This document shows, piece after piece, positions 10,504 to 19,986 of a stretch of DNA of 64,000 nucleotides. Origin of the DNA: Geotrypetes seraphini (Eukaryota > Chordata > Amphibia > Gymnophiona > Dermophiidae); assembly GCF_902459505.1 (NCBI RefSeq), contig NC_047095.1, positions 117,863,380 to 117,927,379 on the forward strand, given 5' to 3'. Below the pieces are notes generated by a model. The model was given only the letters and a program-made list of their open reading frames with translations. It had not been told where the DNA came from and searched no databases. Position 1 is the first letter of the stretch. Each line of letters begins with the position of its first letter. Position numbers and translations under genes: made by a program.

Positions 10504-10732
10504 TATTGATGCCCAACTTCCGAAACACGCTGGCGGTCAAATGGAAAATGCCCCAAAGAATTGAAAAAGAAATTAAACAAAATGGGTGATAGGGAAGCGC
10601 CCCGAGGTTTCCCTCACCCCTGTTCCATTGGCCAGGGAGCTGAGCGTCACCCTCGCTAAGTGAACTGAAATGTTCTCGTTTTTAGGAATCCCACAAACCA
10701 GTTCAGCCCTACGCCAGTCAGTCCTGCGGCAC

Positions 10733-10846
10733 TTAAGATCACAAGAATTGCCATACTGGGACAGAACGAAGTATCCTGTTTCCAAAAGTGGCTAACCCAG
10801 GTCCCAAGTACCTGGCGAGATCCCAAATAGTAAAACAGATTCCTGG
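10733..10846 (-). mobile_element. CR1 3' tail fragment
   Basis: Contains 'agaattgccatactggga', 'agtatcctgtttcc' and 'ggtcccaagtacctggcgag', the CR1 tail blocks in reverse sense. It abuts the hAT element at 10847. Confidence 0.8.
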
Positions 10847-11258
10847 AAGTGACCTCAGAGAGAGCACCGCAGCCAACGCAACAGCTAGTTCATAGCTGCT
10901 TGCGCCAAAGTTTAAAAGGTATGGGGGGGGAAGGGAAGGGTGCGCAAGCGACAGGGGAGGAGTAGAAAGGGGAGCAGAGAGCAGGAGGGGTGCGGCCACC
11001 CAGAAGGAGACCGCACCCAGGGCTGACCGCATCCCCCCTTACTAGGGTTACCCGATTTTCCCAAAGAAAAATCTGGACCCCAGAACGGCCCAGTTCTGCC
11101 CCCCCCCCCCCACAAATGCGACCCAATAACATCACCGCATTGCATCCATGCATGCGCGGATGTACTTCTTGACGCAATTTTGTCGGGAAGCTTTTCAAAG
11201 GAGGACATGTCCGGAGAAATCCGGAAGTCTGGTAACCCTACCCCTTACTACGCCACTG
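10847..11258. mobile_element. hAT element (CAGTGGCGTAG family) split by another hAT
   Basis: The right end is CCCCTTACTACGCCACTG (11241-11258). The interior has the family's 'agtgacctcagagagag' block and purine-rich 'ggggaagggaaggg' stretch. It is interrupted at 11043-11240 by a TAGGGTTACC hAT element. The left end is truncated against CR1. Confidence 0.7.
11043..11240. mobile_element. hAT-like MITE, TAGGGTTACC family
   Basis: Terminal inverted repeats TAGGGTTACC...GGTAACCCTA with an 8-bp duplication CCCCTTAC (11035-11042, 11241-11248), nested inside the previous element. The interior has the family sequences 'cttttcaaaggaggacatgt' and 'atgcatgcgcgg'. Confidence 0.85.
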
Positions 11259-11349
11259 GGTCTCTTTTTCCTGTCACCGCAGCCCGGGCGGAATTACCCT
11301 GGAGTGGGTAATTTTGAGCAAGCCAATTTACCTGGATAAATACCTCTTT

Positions 11350-12340
11350 TTTTTTTTTTTTTTTTTTAAATTCTTTATTTATATTTTGAATATATTATCA
11401 AGAATAAACTTCTTGTACAGAATATGATTAAGTCAACATAACATAAAACAAATGAAGTAACATTTATATAACAAAATTACTATTTACTCAATCAAAATTA
11501 AAGTCCCAAAATTTGAGATCCAAGATGTTCCTGAGTGAGAAACTATTTAAAAGAAAAAGAAAAAATTTCAAATTACAAATTAGGCGGTCAGATGAGAATG
11601 GACCAAGAGTAAATTTATGCATTGAGATTTTCTTAATCCCCTTCAAGGCCCCTCCTGGAGAGAAATCCTGTCAGCTGCGAGGGTTCGAAGAAAATATAAT
11701 TGCAAGATTTATACTTTACAATGCATTTGCAAGGATATCGTAAAAGAAATGATGCCCCCATTGCAGCAACCCCAGGCTTAAGAAGCAAAAATTCCTTCCT
11801 TCGTTTCTCAGATTCCCTTGTCACATCCGGAAATATTTGAACTTTATATCCAAGAAATTCTTTATGTCTATTCTTAAAATAAAGCTGTAATATCCAATTT
11901 TTATCTGGTGATAAAACCACCGTAGCCAATAGGGTAGCTGGAATAGCTACCTCCCTCATTGAAGATTCCAATAACGATGTTATGTCCATTTGTTCGCCCT
12001 GACCTTGTTGTTCTAATTGATGTTGTTCTTGCAAATTTTTGGATGTTGGCAAATAATATATTTTAGAGAAAGGAGGAAAAGCATCATTAGGGACATTAAG
12101 AACCTCACAAAAGTACTTTTTCAAAACTTCTTTTGCTGATAAAGAAGGAATCTTTGGGAAGTTCAAAAATCTAAGATTATTCAACCGCATATTATTTTCC
12201 ATCATTTCCACCTTTCTCCTAAGGTTGAGATTGTCTTTAATCAGTGTCGTTTGGACTTGATTTACTTCACTTATCTTTTTATCTATTTTTTCCACATTAT
12301 TTTTCATCAATATATTTTCCTGTTTAAGTCCATTTATTTC
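11350..12340 (-). mobile_element. L1-type retrocopy ending just after ORF1 (HAL1-like)
   Basis: Flanked by a perfect 17-bp duplication TGGATAAATACCTCTTT (11333-11349, 12341-12357), with the poly(A) as a T-run at 11350-11367. The minus strand encodes an open ORF1-like protein (12310-11633, running in from upstream). A coiled-coil region is followed by 'NNLRFLNFPKIPSLSAKEVL', then 'VQIFPDV...RRKEFL' and 'RYPCKCIVKY', as in L1 ORF1 (Transposase_22) proteins. Only ~265 bp separate the ORF end from poly(A), so ORF2 is absent. Confidence 0.85.
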
Positions 12341-12357
12341 TGGATAAATACCTCTTT

Positions 12358-12970
12358 ACTCACATAAATGATTTTGAAAATTGCTTGCCCGTATTTGTGA
12401 CACTGTGGGGGGGGGGGAGGAAATAATTTCAATAAAGTTGCTGGGTCCCGCTCTGATTGGCTCAGAGCGATCACGTGGTTCCTGCAGGGCATATTTGTGG
12501 GGCAAACAGGAATCCTGGCAGGTGTCGTCCTAATGTTTTAATTTGTGTTTCAGAAACCGGATTCTCCAGGACACCGAGTATCATCAGACCGTGCCAAGAG
12601 AGGATAATTGTTAATCTGATGTCTATTTACGGTGTATTTGTCATGTTTATTTATATTTCATTTACATCAAAAGCACATTTTGAAATGTGCAGTCGTTGAG
12701 GGGGAGGGAATGAGAATCAAAGAGTGGATGTGTGTGTGTGTGGGGGGGGAGTCTTGATTCTTTGTAGTCCGGGTCTTGTTGATTTAAACACAAATGGGTC
12801 TATATTCAGACACCGGCTAGAAGCTAAATTGGAGCATTTTAAGAAAGTCTAAAAATATATATTTTTACTGCGTTTCCAATTCTAGGGTCATAAAAATATC
12901 TGGGGGTGTCTAGGGCGGGGCTATTTTTATTTACTTCAGTATGATATATTTTAGCCTTATGGTTTGCTGT
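12358..12970. other. Unassigned region with one exon-like stretch
   Basis: Around 12551 'gtgtttcag' is followed by an open stretch reading KPDSPGHRVSSDRAKRG and a stop, which could be a terminal exon but has no partner. A CACGTG box lies near 12472, followed by T/G-rich sequence. No repeat family recognised. Confidence 0.3.
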
Positions 12971-12971
12971 C

Positions 12972-14085
12972 TCATAAGAACATAAGAAGCGCCATCTCCG
13001 GATCAGACCTTCGGTCCATCAAGTCCAGCGATCCGCACACGCGGAGGCCCAGCCAGGTGCACACCTGGCGTAATTTTCGTCACCCATATCCCTCTATGCC
13101 TCTCGTAAGGAGATGTGCGTCTAGTTTGCTTTTAAATCCTAGAACGGTGGATTCCGCAATAACTTCCTCTGGGAGAGCATTCCAGGTGTCCACCATTCGT
13201 TGCATGAAGCAGAACTTCCTAATGGTGTCAGGTCAAAAGCGCGCCGGGACAAAGGCGCGCCCAGACAATTGAGCGCAGCGCGGAGGTGCGCGCCGCTCAA
13301 AATTACTGTTTTTAGGGCTCTGATGGGGGGTGTGGGAGGGAACCCCCCCACACTTTACTGAATAGACATCGTGCCACGTTGTGGGGGCGTTGTGGGGGGT
13401 TGTATCCCCCCATATTTTACTGAAAACTTAACTTTTTCCCTGTTTTTAGGGAAAAAGTTAAGTTTACAGTAAAATGTGGAGGGTTACAACCCCCCAAACC
13501 CCCCATAACGCCGGCGCGATGTCTATTAAGTAAAGTGGGGGGGGGGTTCCCCAACAAAACCCCCCGTCGGAGCCCCTAAAAACTGTAATTTTCTTCGGCG
13601 CGCGCCTTTGTCTTTCGCGCCGTTGTCTATGAACCCTTCCTAATATTTGTCCTGGAATTGTCCCCCCTTAGCTTCAGTCCATGACCTCTTGTCCGTGTCA
13701 CATTGGACGTTGTAAATCTTTTTTTTTCCTGCTCTATTTTGTCGATTCCTTTCAGTATTTTGAAAGTCTCGATCGTATCCCCTCGCAGTCTCCTTTTCTC
13801 AAGGGAGAACAATCCCAGTCTCTTAAGTCGTTCCTCGTATTCCAAGTTCTCCATACCTTTTGTTAGCTTCGTTGCTCGTCTCTGCCACCCTCTCCAGCAG
13901 TTTTATATCCTTCTTTAGGTTGGGGGACCAATGTTGGATGCAGTATTCCAAGTGGGGTCTGACCATTGCTCTATAAAGCGGCTTTATAACTTTCTCCAAT
14001 CTACTCGTGATTCCTTTCTTTATCATGCCTAACATTCTATTTGCTTTCTTTGCCGCTGATTTTAATTTTTGGGTTAAGATCACAT
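12972..14085 (-). mobile_element. CR1 LINE 3' part, split by a Mutator-type foldback
   Basis: Starts with the octamer tail and 'cggatcagaccttcggtcc', then RT C-terminus antisense (ending block 'aggtgtccaccattcgttg'). It is interrupted by the foldback at 13224-13635 and continues with minus-strand motifs 'ERLKRLGLFSLEKRRLRGDT' and 'ANRMLGMIKKGITSR...MVRPHLEYC'. These are textbook CR1 reverse-transcriptase motifs. Confidence 0.9.
13224..13635. mobile_element. Mutator-type foldback transposon, copy 2 (412 bp)
   Basis: Same termini as the 8470 copy, in the opposite orientation: GGTGTCAGGTCAAAAGCGCG at the left and TTGTCTATGAACC at the right. The 9-bp duplication CTTCCTAAT (13215-13223, 13636-13644) lies inside a CR1, so the CR1 is older. 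Confidence 0.92.
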
Positions 14086-14099
14086 TGAGAAACCCTTAG

Positions 14100-14230
14100 T
14101 TCAGCTAAACTTTATTACCTGAACAGACTTTAGCCACCATGGTGCATCTCTATATTTTTATTTTATTTATTCCATTTTCTATACTGTTCTCCCAGGGGAG
14201 CTCAGAATTGTTTACATGAATATGGGGGGA
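14100..14230 (-). mobile_element. LINE/SINE 3' end, antisense
   Basis: 'ttattccattttctatactg' and 'gaattgtttacatgaa' match the 3' end seen at 31861 and 43193 (bounded by T-rich sequence). Family not named. Confidence 0.5.
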
Positions 14231-14752
14231 TATGATAGAGACCTTCAAAATACTTAGGGGCATAGAGAAGGTGGACAGGGACAGGTTCTTCAGACTAAAA
14301 GGGACGACAGGTACGAGGGGGCACTCAGAGAAACTGAAGGGGAATAGGTTCAAATCAAATGCAAGGAAGTTTTTCTTCACCCAAAGGGTCGTGGACACAT
14401 GGAATGCGCTCCCGGAGGAAGTGATCCGGCAGAGTACAGTACAGGGATTCAAACAGGGATTGGACGGATTCCTGAGGGAAAAGGGGATCGTGGGGTACTG
14501 AGGGAGGTGCTGGGGTGTTGCATAAGTATAGACAGCTCACCAGGTCGTGTAGGTGAATGGCCGGAGGGTTAGGACTTTGATGGGAAGATAGGACTTCGAT
14601 GAGATACCTAGGGGGCAAGGGGGCCCCTTCTGGTGATTCAGGCAGGTCATGACCTGTTGGGCCGCCGCGGGGGCGGACTGCTGGGCGGGATGGACCTGTG
14701 GTCTGACCCGGCAGAGGCACTGCTTATGTTCTTATGTTCTAATTTATTCAGG
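14231..14752 (+). mobile_element. CR1 LINE 3' end, sense orientation
   Basis: Plus frame: 'MIETFKILRGIEKVDRD', 'RKFFFTQRVVDTWNALPEEV' and 'GFKQGLDGFL', followed by the 3' UTR and the octamer tail 'cttatgttcttatgttct'. It is 5' truncated and well preserved, so probably young. Confidence 0.92.
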
Positions 14753-15070
14753 TACTGAAGCATTTTTTCCCCTCTCACAATCTATCTAACGTACCTGGGG
14801 CAACGCTTGGAGTCGATGGTACTGTATCGACCTAACAGGAGATCGGTGTTTAAAGAAACTTTGTCAGGCTGCGGCACACTCAACGTAGTGGCCGCAGCTC
14901 GAGGCATCAGGAAATGCGCGGACGTCGACAGAATGATGTCATCTGAATGCAGGATGTTATCACATCGACATCCGCGCATGCCCTTACAGACGGACCCTGA
15001 GCTGCCAGTGGGGGGTGCCAGAAGGGAAGACGCTTAGAGAGAAGGAGAGGAGCTGGTGCCGGCTGATTGC
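14753..15070. other. Unassigned sequence
   Basis: CpG-bearing sequence with no recognised repeat, exon or domain. Confidence 0.4.
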
Positions 15071-15078
15071 CTATAGGA

Positions 15079-15389
15079 CAGTGGTCTCAAACACGCGGCC
15101 CGGGGGCCACATGCGGCCCACCAGGTTCTATTTTGAGGCCCTCGGTATGTTTATCATAATCACAAAAGTAAAATAAAACAGTTTCTTGATCATATGTCTC
15201 TTTAGTTTTAAATGACAATATTATTCTTAAGACTTAGCCAAAAGGAAAGATTTATAAACTATAAAGAGTTTTACCTCATGCAAAATTGTCATTTCTTTAA
15301 TAAGACATTAACTGTTTATTTCTGCGGCCCTCCAAGTACCTAAAAATCCAAAATGTGGCCCTGCAAAGGGTTTGAGTTGAAGACCACTT
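15079..15389 (+). mobile_element. Non-autonomous hAT element, single copy
   Basis: Same family as 174-484. Ends CAGTGGTCTCAAAC and GTTGAAGACCACTT. Perfect 8-bp duplication CTATAGGA (15071-15078, 15390-15397). 311 bp, non-coding. Confidence 0.92.
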
Positions 15390-15397
15390 CTATAGGA

Positions 15398-15960
15398 TGT
15401 GCCTCTCGATATTCCCCAGAGCAAATACCTCCTTTGAATAAAATTTATTATCTTCCACCGCCTACTAAAACTTCCCAGGAGGTCATGGAAGGAGAAATTA
15501 CACAAGCTCCGCAACTTGATTTGAAAACTATTTCTGCAATCCTTGACGAATCGATTACTGAGGTGGCGGAGAGAGCCACACCAATGCTGTTCCTTTGGTT
15601 TTCGACCGGATTTGGACTCGTTTATGAAACAGTATTTTAAGCTCTCAAAATCTTTTGTTTTATGGTAAAAGAATATGGGCTTATATGGATGTTTCGAAAA
15701 CTACACAGGAAAGGCGGAAGACAGGAAACAATAGCTTTGGGGGGCCTCCTTCCTCTTGGCATACCCCTGTAAACGCATCGTAAAATATGCACAAGTGAAA
15801 TACGTATTTTATTTTCTCCCTGCTCAGCTAAAGCCCTTCCTGGAGTTGAAAAAGATGGCTTGAAGTTTTTGACCCAGTGTAAAATAAAAATAAAAAAGAC
15901 AAGTTACGCTGCATTGTAGCCTTTCCTTTGAAAAATTTCTTCTTCTTTAGATTGATAAAA
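15398..15960 (+). mobile_element. L1-type ORF1 fragment (HAL1-like), decayed
   Basis: The plus strand reads 'PPLNKIYYLPPPTKTSQEV' and 'ISAILDESITEVAERAT', aligned with the ORF1 of 11350-12340. The matching C-terminal part (Pro-Leu-Gly...Pro-Leu, then 'FSPCSAKALPGVEK') continues in other frames. It ends in A-rich sequence near 15890-15960 with no ORF2. Confidence 0.7.
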
Positions 15961-15983
15961 AATAAGCCCCTTCCACAACCCTC

Positions 15984-16077
15984 CCCCCTTTTACTGAGGT
16001 GCGCAAACCAATTAGCGCGTGCTAATCGATTTAGCGAGCGCTAAGCGGTAACGCGGCCATTATAAAAGAGGGGGTTG
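15984..16077. mobile_element. PIF/Harbinger-type MITE
   Basis: Short palindromic element with 'ccccccttttactga' and 'tataaaagaggggg' ends around 'agcgcgtgctaatcgattta'. The same family is at 16331, 52661 and 62590. Confidence 0.7.
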
Positions 16078-16309
16078 GTATTCAGGCTTAACTTCTCCAG
16101 TTTGTGTGGTGGTCTAAGGAAGGATAACCAATTATGCCACTGGTTTTGGAGGTTTTTTTTGTATGTTTATCACTATTCATGCTGTATTTCTCAGATAAGA
16201 AGTTTATTTTCTTGTAAAATCGTTGAAAATTATACATAAAAAATTTTTATTTTTATTTTTTTAAGTTTTATTATACCTGCCTTGGGTGAATCTACAACAA
16301 TGACAGTTT

Positions 16310-16560
16310 ATTATTTCTATAGCGCTACTAAGGGCTCCTTTTACTGACCCCCCACGCCACGTGGAAACACTAACGTCAACTCAATGGAAGCGTTAGTGTC
16401 TAGCACGCGTGGCATAACACTGCTAGCGCAGCTTAGCAAAAGGAGCCCTAGGTGCACGCAAGAGATGGTCCCTGCTCAGAAGAGCTTACAATTTAATTAT
16501 GACACACAGAGGGGGCTAAAAGGTGATAGGGGACAGACAGGCGGATGAATCGCTTCATAA
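16310..16560. mobile_element. Dispersed repeat carrying a nested Harbinger MITE (16331-16449)
   Basis: The outer repeat ('tttctatagcgctacta'...'gcacgcaagagatggtccct') matches 23705-23800. It is split by a 119-bp MITE with ends AGGGCTCCTTTTACTGA and its complement, and an apparent 3-bp CTA duplication typical of Harbinger insertions. Confidence 0.65.
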
Positions 16561-16734
16561 AGGTGGTTAATAAATCCCAATAAATAAATGACCTAGATCT
16601 CATACTTGTTTGTTGTGTAAATCCTGGAAACCAGGCTGGAGGACTGGATTTGAGGACCCTGCCATAGGAATTAACCCACCCTCATACAACACCACGAAAG
16701 CGGTTTTTAGAGCTGGCCGGCGTTTAGAGTTCAA

Positions 16735-17150
16735 GTTTCAAGTTTAACCCCCTCTTTTACTAAGCTGCGCTAATCAAATTAGCACGCGCTAAGGTGAAAG
16801 GCAAGAACTACAAAATTTGTAAAGAAAAGAGAACAAATACGGAGCAAACAATAGGTGAAGAAGTAAATTCTCAAGAAAAGGAAAAATGATGAGAATTTCG
16901 CCCTTATATGGGCAGTTATATTTCGAAGGCCTCGCGGAATAGAAATGGTTTTAATTTTGTCTTAAAATGAGGTAAAGATGTTTCTTCACGCAGATAATTG
17001 GGGATGGAATTCCAGAGGGACGGTGCGGTCACTGCAAACTTGTTTCATCTCAAAGTAATTATATGCGTTAAGGACGGGATCAAAAGAAGATTCTGAGTCA
17101 TCGAACGGAGGACTTTAGAAGGACAGTAATTCTGTTTATATGGGCATCAA
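16735..17150 (-). mobile_element. LINE 3' region, antisense, with a Harbinger MITE remnant
   Basis: Begins 'tcaagtttcaagttt' as at 9100. A MITE end 'ccctcttttactaagctgcg' is inserted at about 16746. Antisense RT C-terminus follows ('ggaattccagagggacggt'). Confidence 0.6.
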
Positions 17151-17159
17151 GCAGGGTAG

Positions 17160-17612
17160 TCTAAATCGACCAGGATGATCTTGGGGCTCAAGGGTCTCTC
17201 GTACGAAGAGAGACTGAACAAATTGCAGCTCTACACTCTCGAACATTTAAGTACCTCACGGGACGTGTCGAAGTGGAAGATGATATTTTCTTTCTCAAGG
17301 GACCCTCGGCCACAAGAGGGCACCCGCTCAAACTCAGGGGCGGAAAATTTCATGGCGACACCAGAAAGTATTTCTTCACAGAGAGAGTGGTTGATCATTG
17401 GAACAAGCTTCCAGTGCAGGTGATCGAGGCAGACAGCGTGCCAGACTTTAAGAATAAATGGGATACCCATGTAGGATCCCTACGAGGGTCAAGATAAGGA
17501 AATTGGGTCATTAGGGCATAGACAGGGGGTGGGTAAGCAGAGTGGGCAGACTTGATGGGCTGTAGCCCTTTTCTGCCGTCATCTTCTATGTTTCTATGTT
17601 TTTATGTTTCTA
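17160..17612 (+). mobile_element. CR1 LINE 3' end, second subfamily
   Basis: Plus-strand motifs 'KGLSYEERLNKLQLYTLE', 'FTERVVDHWNKLPVQVIEAD' and 'PDFKNKWDTHVGSL', then a 3' UTR 'cttgatgggctgtagccctt' and a tail of TTTCTATG units. The same subfamily is at 45787-46147 and, antisense, at 23881. Confidence 0.9.
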
Positions 17613-17639
17613 TATGACTACAGTTAATACATGAAGAAG

Positions 17640-18180
17640 TTAATACATTAAGAAGTATTTTGATGAAACTTCCTTTCGTTTACTGGTACAGTCTTCTATC
17701 TTAAGTATTCTCGATTATTGTAACATTATATGTCTAGGTGCTTACAAGAAAATTTTCAAAAAATTGAGAGTGATTCAGAATACTGCCGTTCGCCTCATTT
17801 ATGGTTTAAAAAAATGGGAGCCTATCACTCCTTTTTATTTGAAACTCCATTGGTTGCCGATAGAGTCGAGGATTCTGTTCAAATTTTCCTGTATTTGTTA
17901 TAAATCAGTTTCGGGTTTGTTACCAGGTTGTCTTGCGTCTCATTTTTCTTTGAGTCACGCCAAAAAGACCACACGTAGAGTGCACTTGTTTTCATATCCC
18001 TCATTAAAATCCTGTCATTATAAGAAGTTCCTTGAGAGAACCCTCTCATTTTGAGCAGCTAAATTGAATGTATGGCTTGGAAAAATGATGTTAGAGGTCT
18101 CTTCCTATTTTGATTTTAGAAAATTGGTAAAGACTCAACTCTTTGATAGGCTGATATCTTAATGCATTCTGCTTCATTTT
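17640..18180 (+). mobile_element. L2-like LINE fragment, sense
   Basis: The plus strand reads 'RVIQNTAVRLIYGLKKWEP', 'LKLHWLPIESRILFKFSC' and 'YKSVSGLLPGCL', the C-terminal RT region of L2/CR1-group LINEs. Truncated at 5'. Confidence 0.8.
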
Positions 18181-18478
18181 TTCAATCAAGTTCCTTAGAT
18201 TCAACTTGATGTATTTGATCTGTTCTATGTATTACTTCTTTCCCTGCCATGCCGGTATTTTCTGCATTATATTGTAAATGCTTTCTGTCTTTATCTGTTT
18301 TTAAGTCCATTATTCTAGTAAGCGTGGTGGGACGCTGCCGATATGTGAGTTGTGCCACACTTACCTGGCTTTCTGAGATGCTCGGCCTGTGCTCCAGTGC
18401 ACAGAAAATCATTAAAAACAAGCATCGGTCAGTGGTGCAGGGATAGAGAAGGGGACAAATTCTGTCCTTGTGCAACTA
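18181..18478. other. Unassigned sequence before the minisatellite
   Basis: No gene or known repeat. The last ~60 bases ('gggacaaattctgtcc') match a G-rich dispersed repeat also seen at 19440-19500 and 40600-40660. Confidence 0.4.
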
Positions 18479-19322
18479 TTTGGGATTCCAGAATCTTGCT
18501 TACTCTTTGAGTTTCTAGAATCTTGCTTACTCTTTGAGGTTCTGGGATGTTGCTACTCTTTGGGGTTCTGGAATCTTGCTTACTCTTTGAGATTCTGGAA
18601 TGTTGCTACTCTTTGGGGTTCTGGAATGTTTACTCTTTGGGGTTCTGGAATCTTGCTTACTCTTTGAGATTCTGGAATGTTGCTACTCTTTGGTGTTCTG
18701 GAATGTTGCTACTCTTTGGGGTTCCGGAATCTTGCTTACTCTTTGAGATTCTGGAATGTAGCTACTCTTTGGGGTTCCGGAATCTTGCTTACTCTTTGAG
18801 GTTCTGGAATGTTGCTACTCTTTGGAGTTCCGGAATCTTGCTTACTCTTTGAGGTTCTGGAATGTTGCTACTCTTTGGGGTTCCGGAATCTTGCTTACTC
18901 TTTGAGGTTCTGGAATGTTGCTACTCTTTGGGGTTCCGGAATCTTGCTTACTCTTTGAGGTTCTGGAATGTTGCTACTCTTTGGGGTTCCGGAATCTTGC
19001 TCACTCTTTGAGGTTCTGGAATGTTGCTACTCTTTGGGGTTCCGGAATCTTGCTTACTCTTTGAGATTCTGGAATGTTGCTACTCTTTGGGGTTCCGGAA
19101 TCTTGCTTACTTTTTGAGATTCTGGAATGTTGCTACTCTTTGGGGTTCCAGAATCTTGCTTACTCTTTGAGATTCTGGAATGTTGCTACTCTTTGGGGTT
19201 CCGGAATCTTGCTTACTTTTTGAGATTCTGGAATGTTGCTACTCTTTGGGGTTCCAGAATCTTGCTTACTCTTTGAGATTCTGGATTGTTGATACTAGTT
19301 GGGGTTCCGGAATCTTACTACT
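18479..19322 (+). repeat. 53-bp minisatellite (~16 copies) derived from the CR1 tail
   Basis: Unit of 53 bp made of two diverged halves, 'ggaatcttgcttactctttg' plus 7 bases and 'ggaatgttgctactctttgg' plus 6 bases. The spacing between unit starts (for example 18779 and 18832) is 53. The half-unit is the segment found near CR1 3' ends ('gcaacattccagaatctcaa' in reverse). Long open frames here are by-products of the repeat. The inverse-orientation array is at 60180-60735. Confidence 0.92.
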
Positions 19323-19600
19323 CTTTAAAGAGAGAGGGATGAATCCGAGTCTGAATGGGCCCAGCCACTGATCCTCAAGCCTTGCATTGAAGAATGCTGG
19401 TGGAGAAGGACTGAGGTTGAGATAGACACTAAAAAAGGACACGGGATGGTTTCCCACGGGGACAGGGCCAAATTCTGTCCCTGTGTCATTCTCTTTGGAG
19501 ACCTGCTTCTTCTCAGGCTATCATCCCGTGTGCCTGTTAAGTACAGGAAAGGCAGGGGCAAAATGCCACGGGCTATTCCGGTTATAACTTAATCCACGAA
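19323..19600. other. Unassigned sequence, partly G-rich dispersed repeat
   Basis: Contains 'ggggacagggccaaattctg' followed by 'tcattctct', a block repeated at 18440 and 40620. Otherwise no feature. Confidence 0.4.
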
Positions 19601-19699
19601 CCATCCATCAACCTGCTGGCTCAAACTGCCCCCTGCCTTCTCCACCTTCTCCTGAGCAGAAACCTGGCACGGACACCGAGTTCATCAATCATAATAATG

Positions 19700-19853
19700 T
19701 CATAACAATTAGCCCTGATCGCTCTCAGCCACACCTCCCTCCTCCACCTCCACAGCTGGGCCCTGGCTGCCCACTATTTTGGGTTCAACGGGTGTGGCCA
19801 GATGTGGGAAGTGCGTCCAGGTTATAAATCTCCAGAACCAGGCAGCGGGAGAT
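19700..19853 (+). promoter_or_regulatory. Promoter of gene 1 with TATA box
   Basis: Low-repeat DNA directly upstream of the signal-peptide exon. TATAAA lies at 19823-19828, 86 bp before the ATG, so transcription should start near 19853 and give a leader of ~60 nt rich in A and G. CACCC-type (KLF-like) motifs occur as CCACACC (19729-19735) and GGGTGTGG (19790-19797), with a CAGCTG E-box at 19753-19758. The epithelial reading of the KLF-like sites is inference. Confidence 0.65.
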
Positions 19854-19913
19854 CAGAAGTAAACACAGGCAGACAAAGACTGGACAGACAGACAGAAAGA
19901 GACACCTGTCAGC

Positions 19914-19986
19914 ATGGGAAGCAGTAAAGCTATTCTTATCACATCTTCCTGCCTCATTCTCCTTGCTCTGTGTGCCGGTCGCACAG
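19914..19986 (+). CDS. Gene 1 exon 1: signal peptide
   Basis: The ATG at 19914 sits in a good context (agcATGG). It encodes MGSSKAILITSSCLILLALC then AGRT, and ends after the first base of codon 25 at a consensus donor (CAG|GTGAGT). Cleavage is expected around residues 20-25. Confidence 0.85.

Larger units (their letters stand above)
9600..10580 (-). mobile_element. Penelope-like element with hammerhead motif, split by an L1
   Basis: Two flanking parts (9600-9856 and 10419-10580) belong together once the L1 insertion at 9857-10406 is set aside. The right part carries a well-formed hammerhead-like motif on the minus strand (10455-10503). No RT is visible. The outer ends are approximate. Confidence 0.5.

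Noticed and set aside
12552-12605. Terminal exon reading KPDSPGHRVSSDRAKRG
   Set aside because: A plausible acceptor precedes it, but no upstream exon in matching phase was found. Kept only as a note in the region entry.
18479-19322. Open frames of up to ~100 codons (Leu/Phe/Glu-rich) in the 53-bp array
   Set aside because: The unit length is not a multiple of three and the frames change with each unit. They arise from the repeat and have no start context or splice sites.
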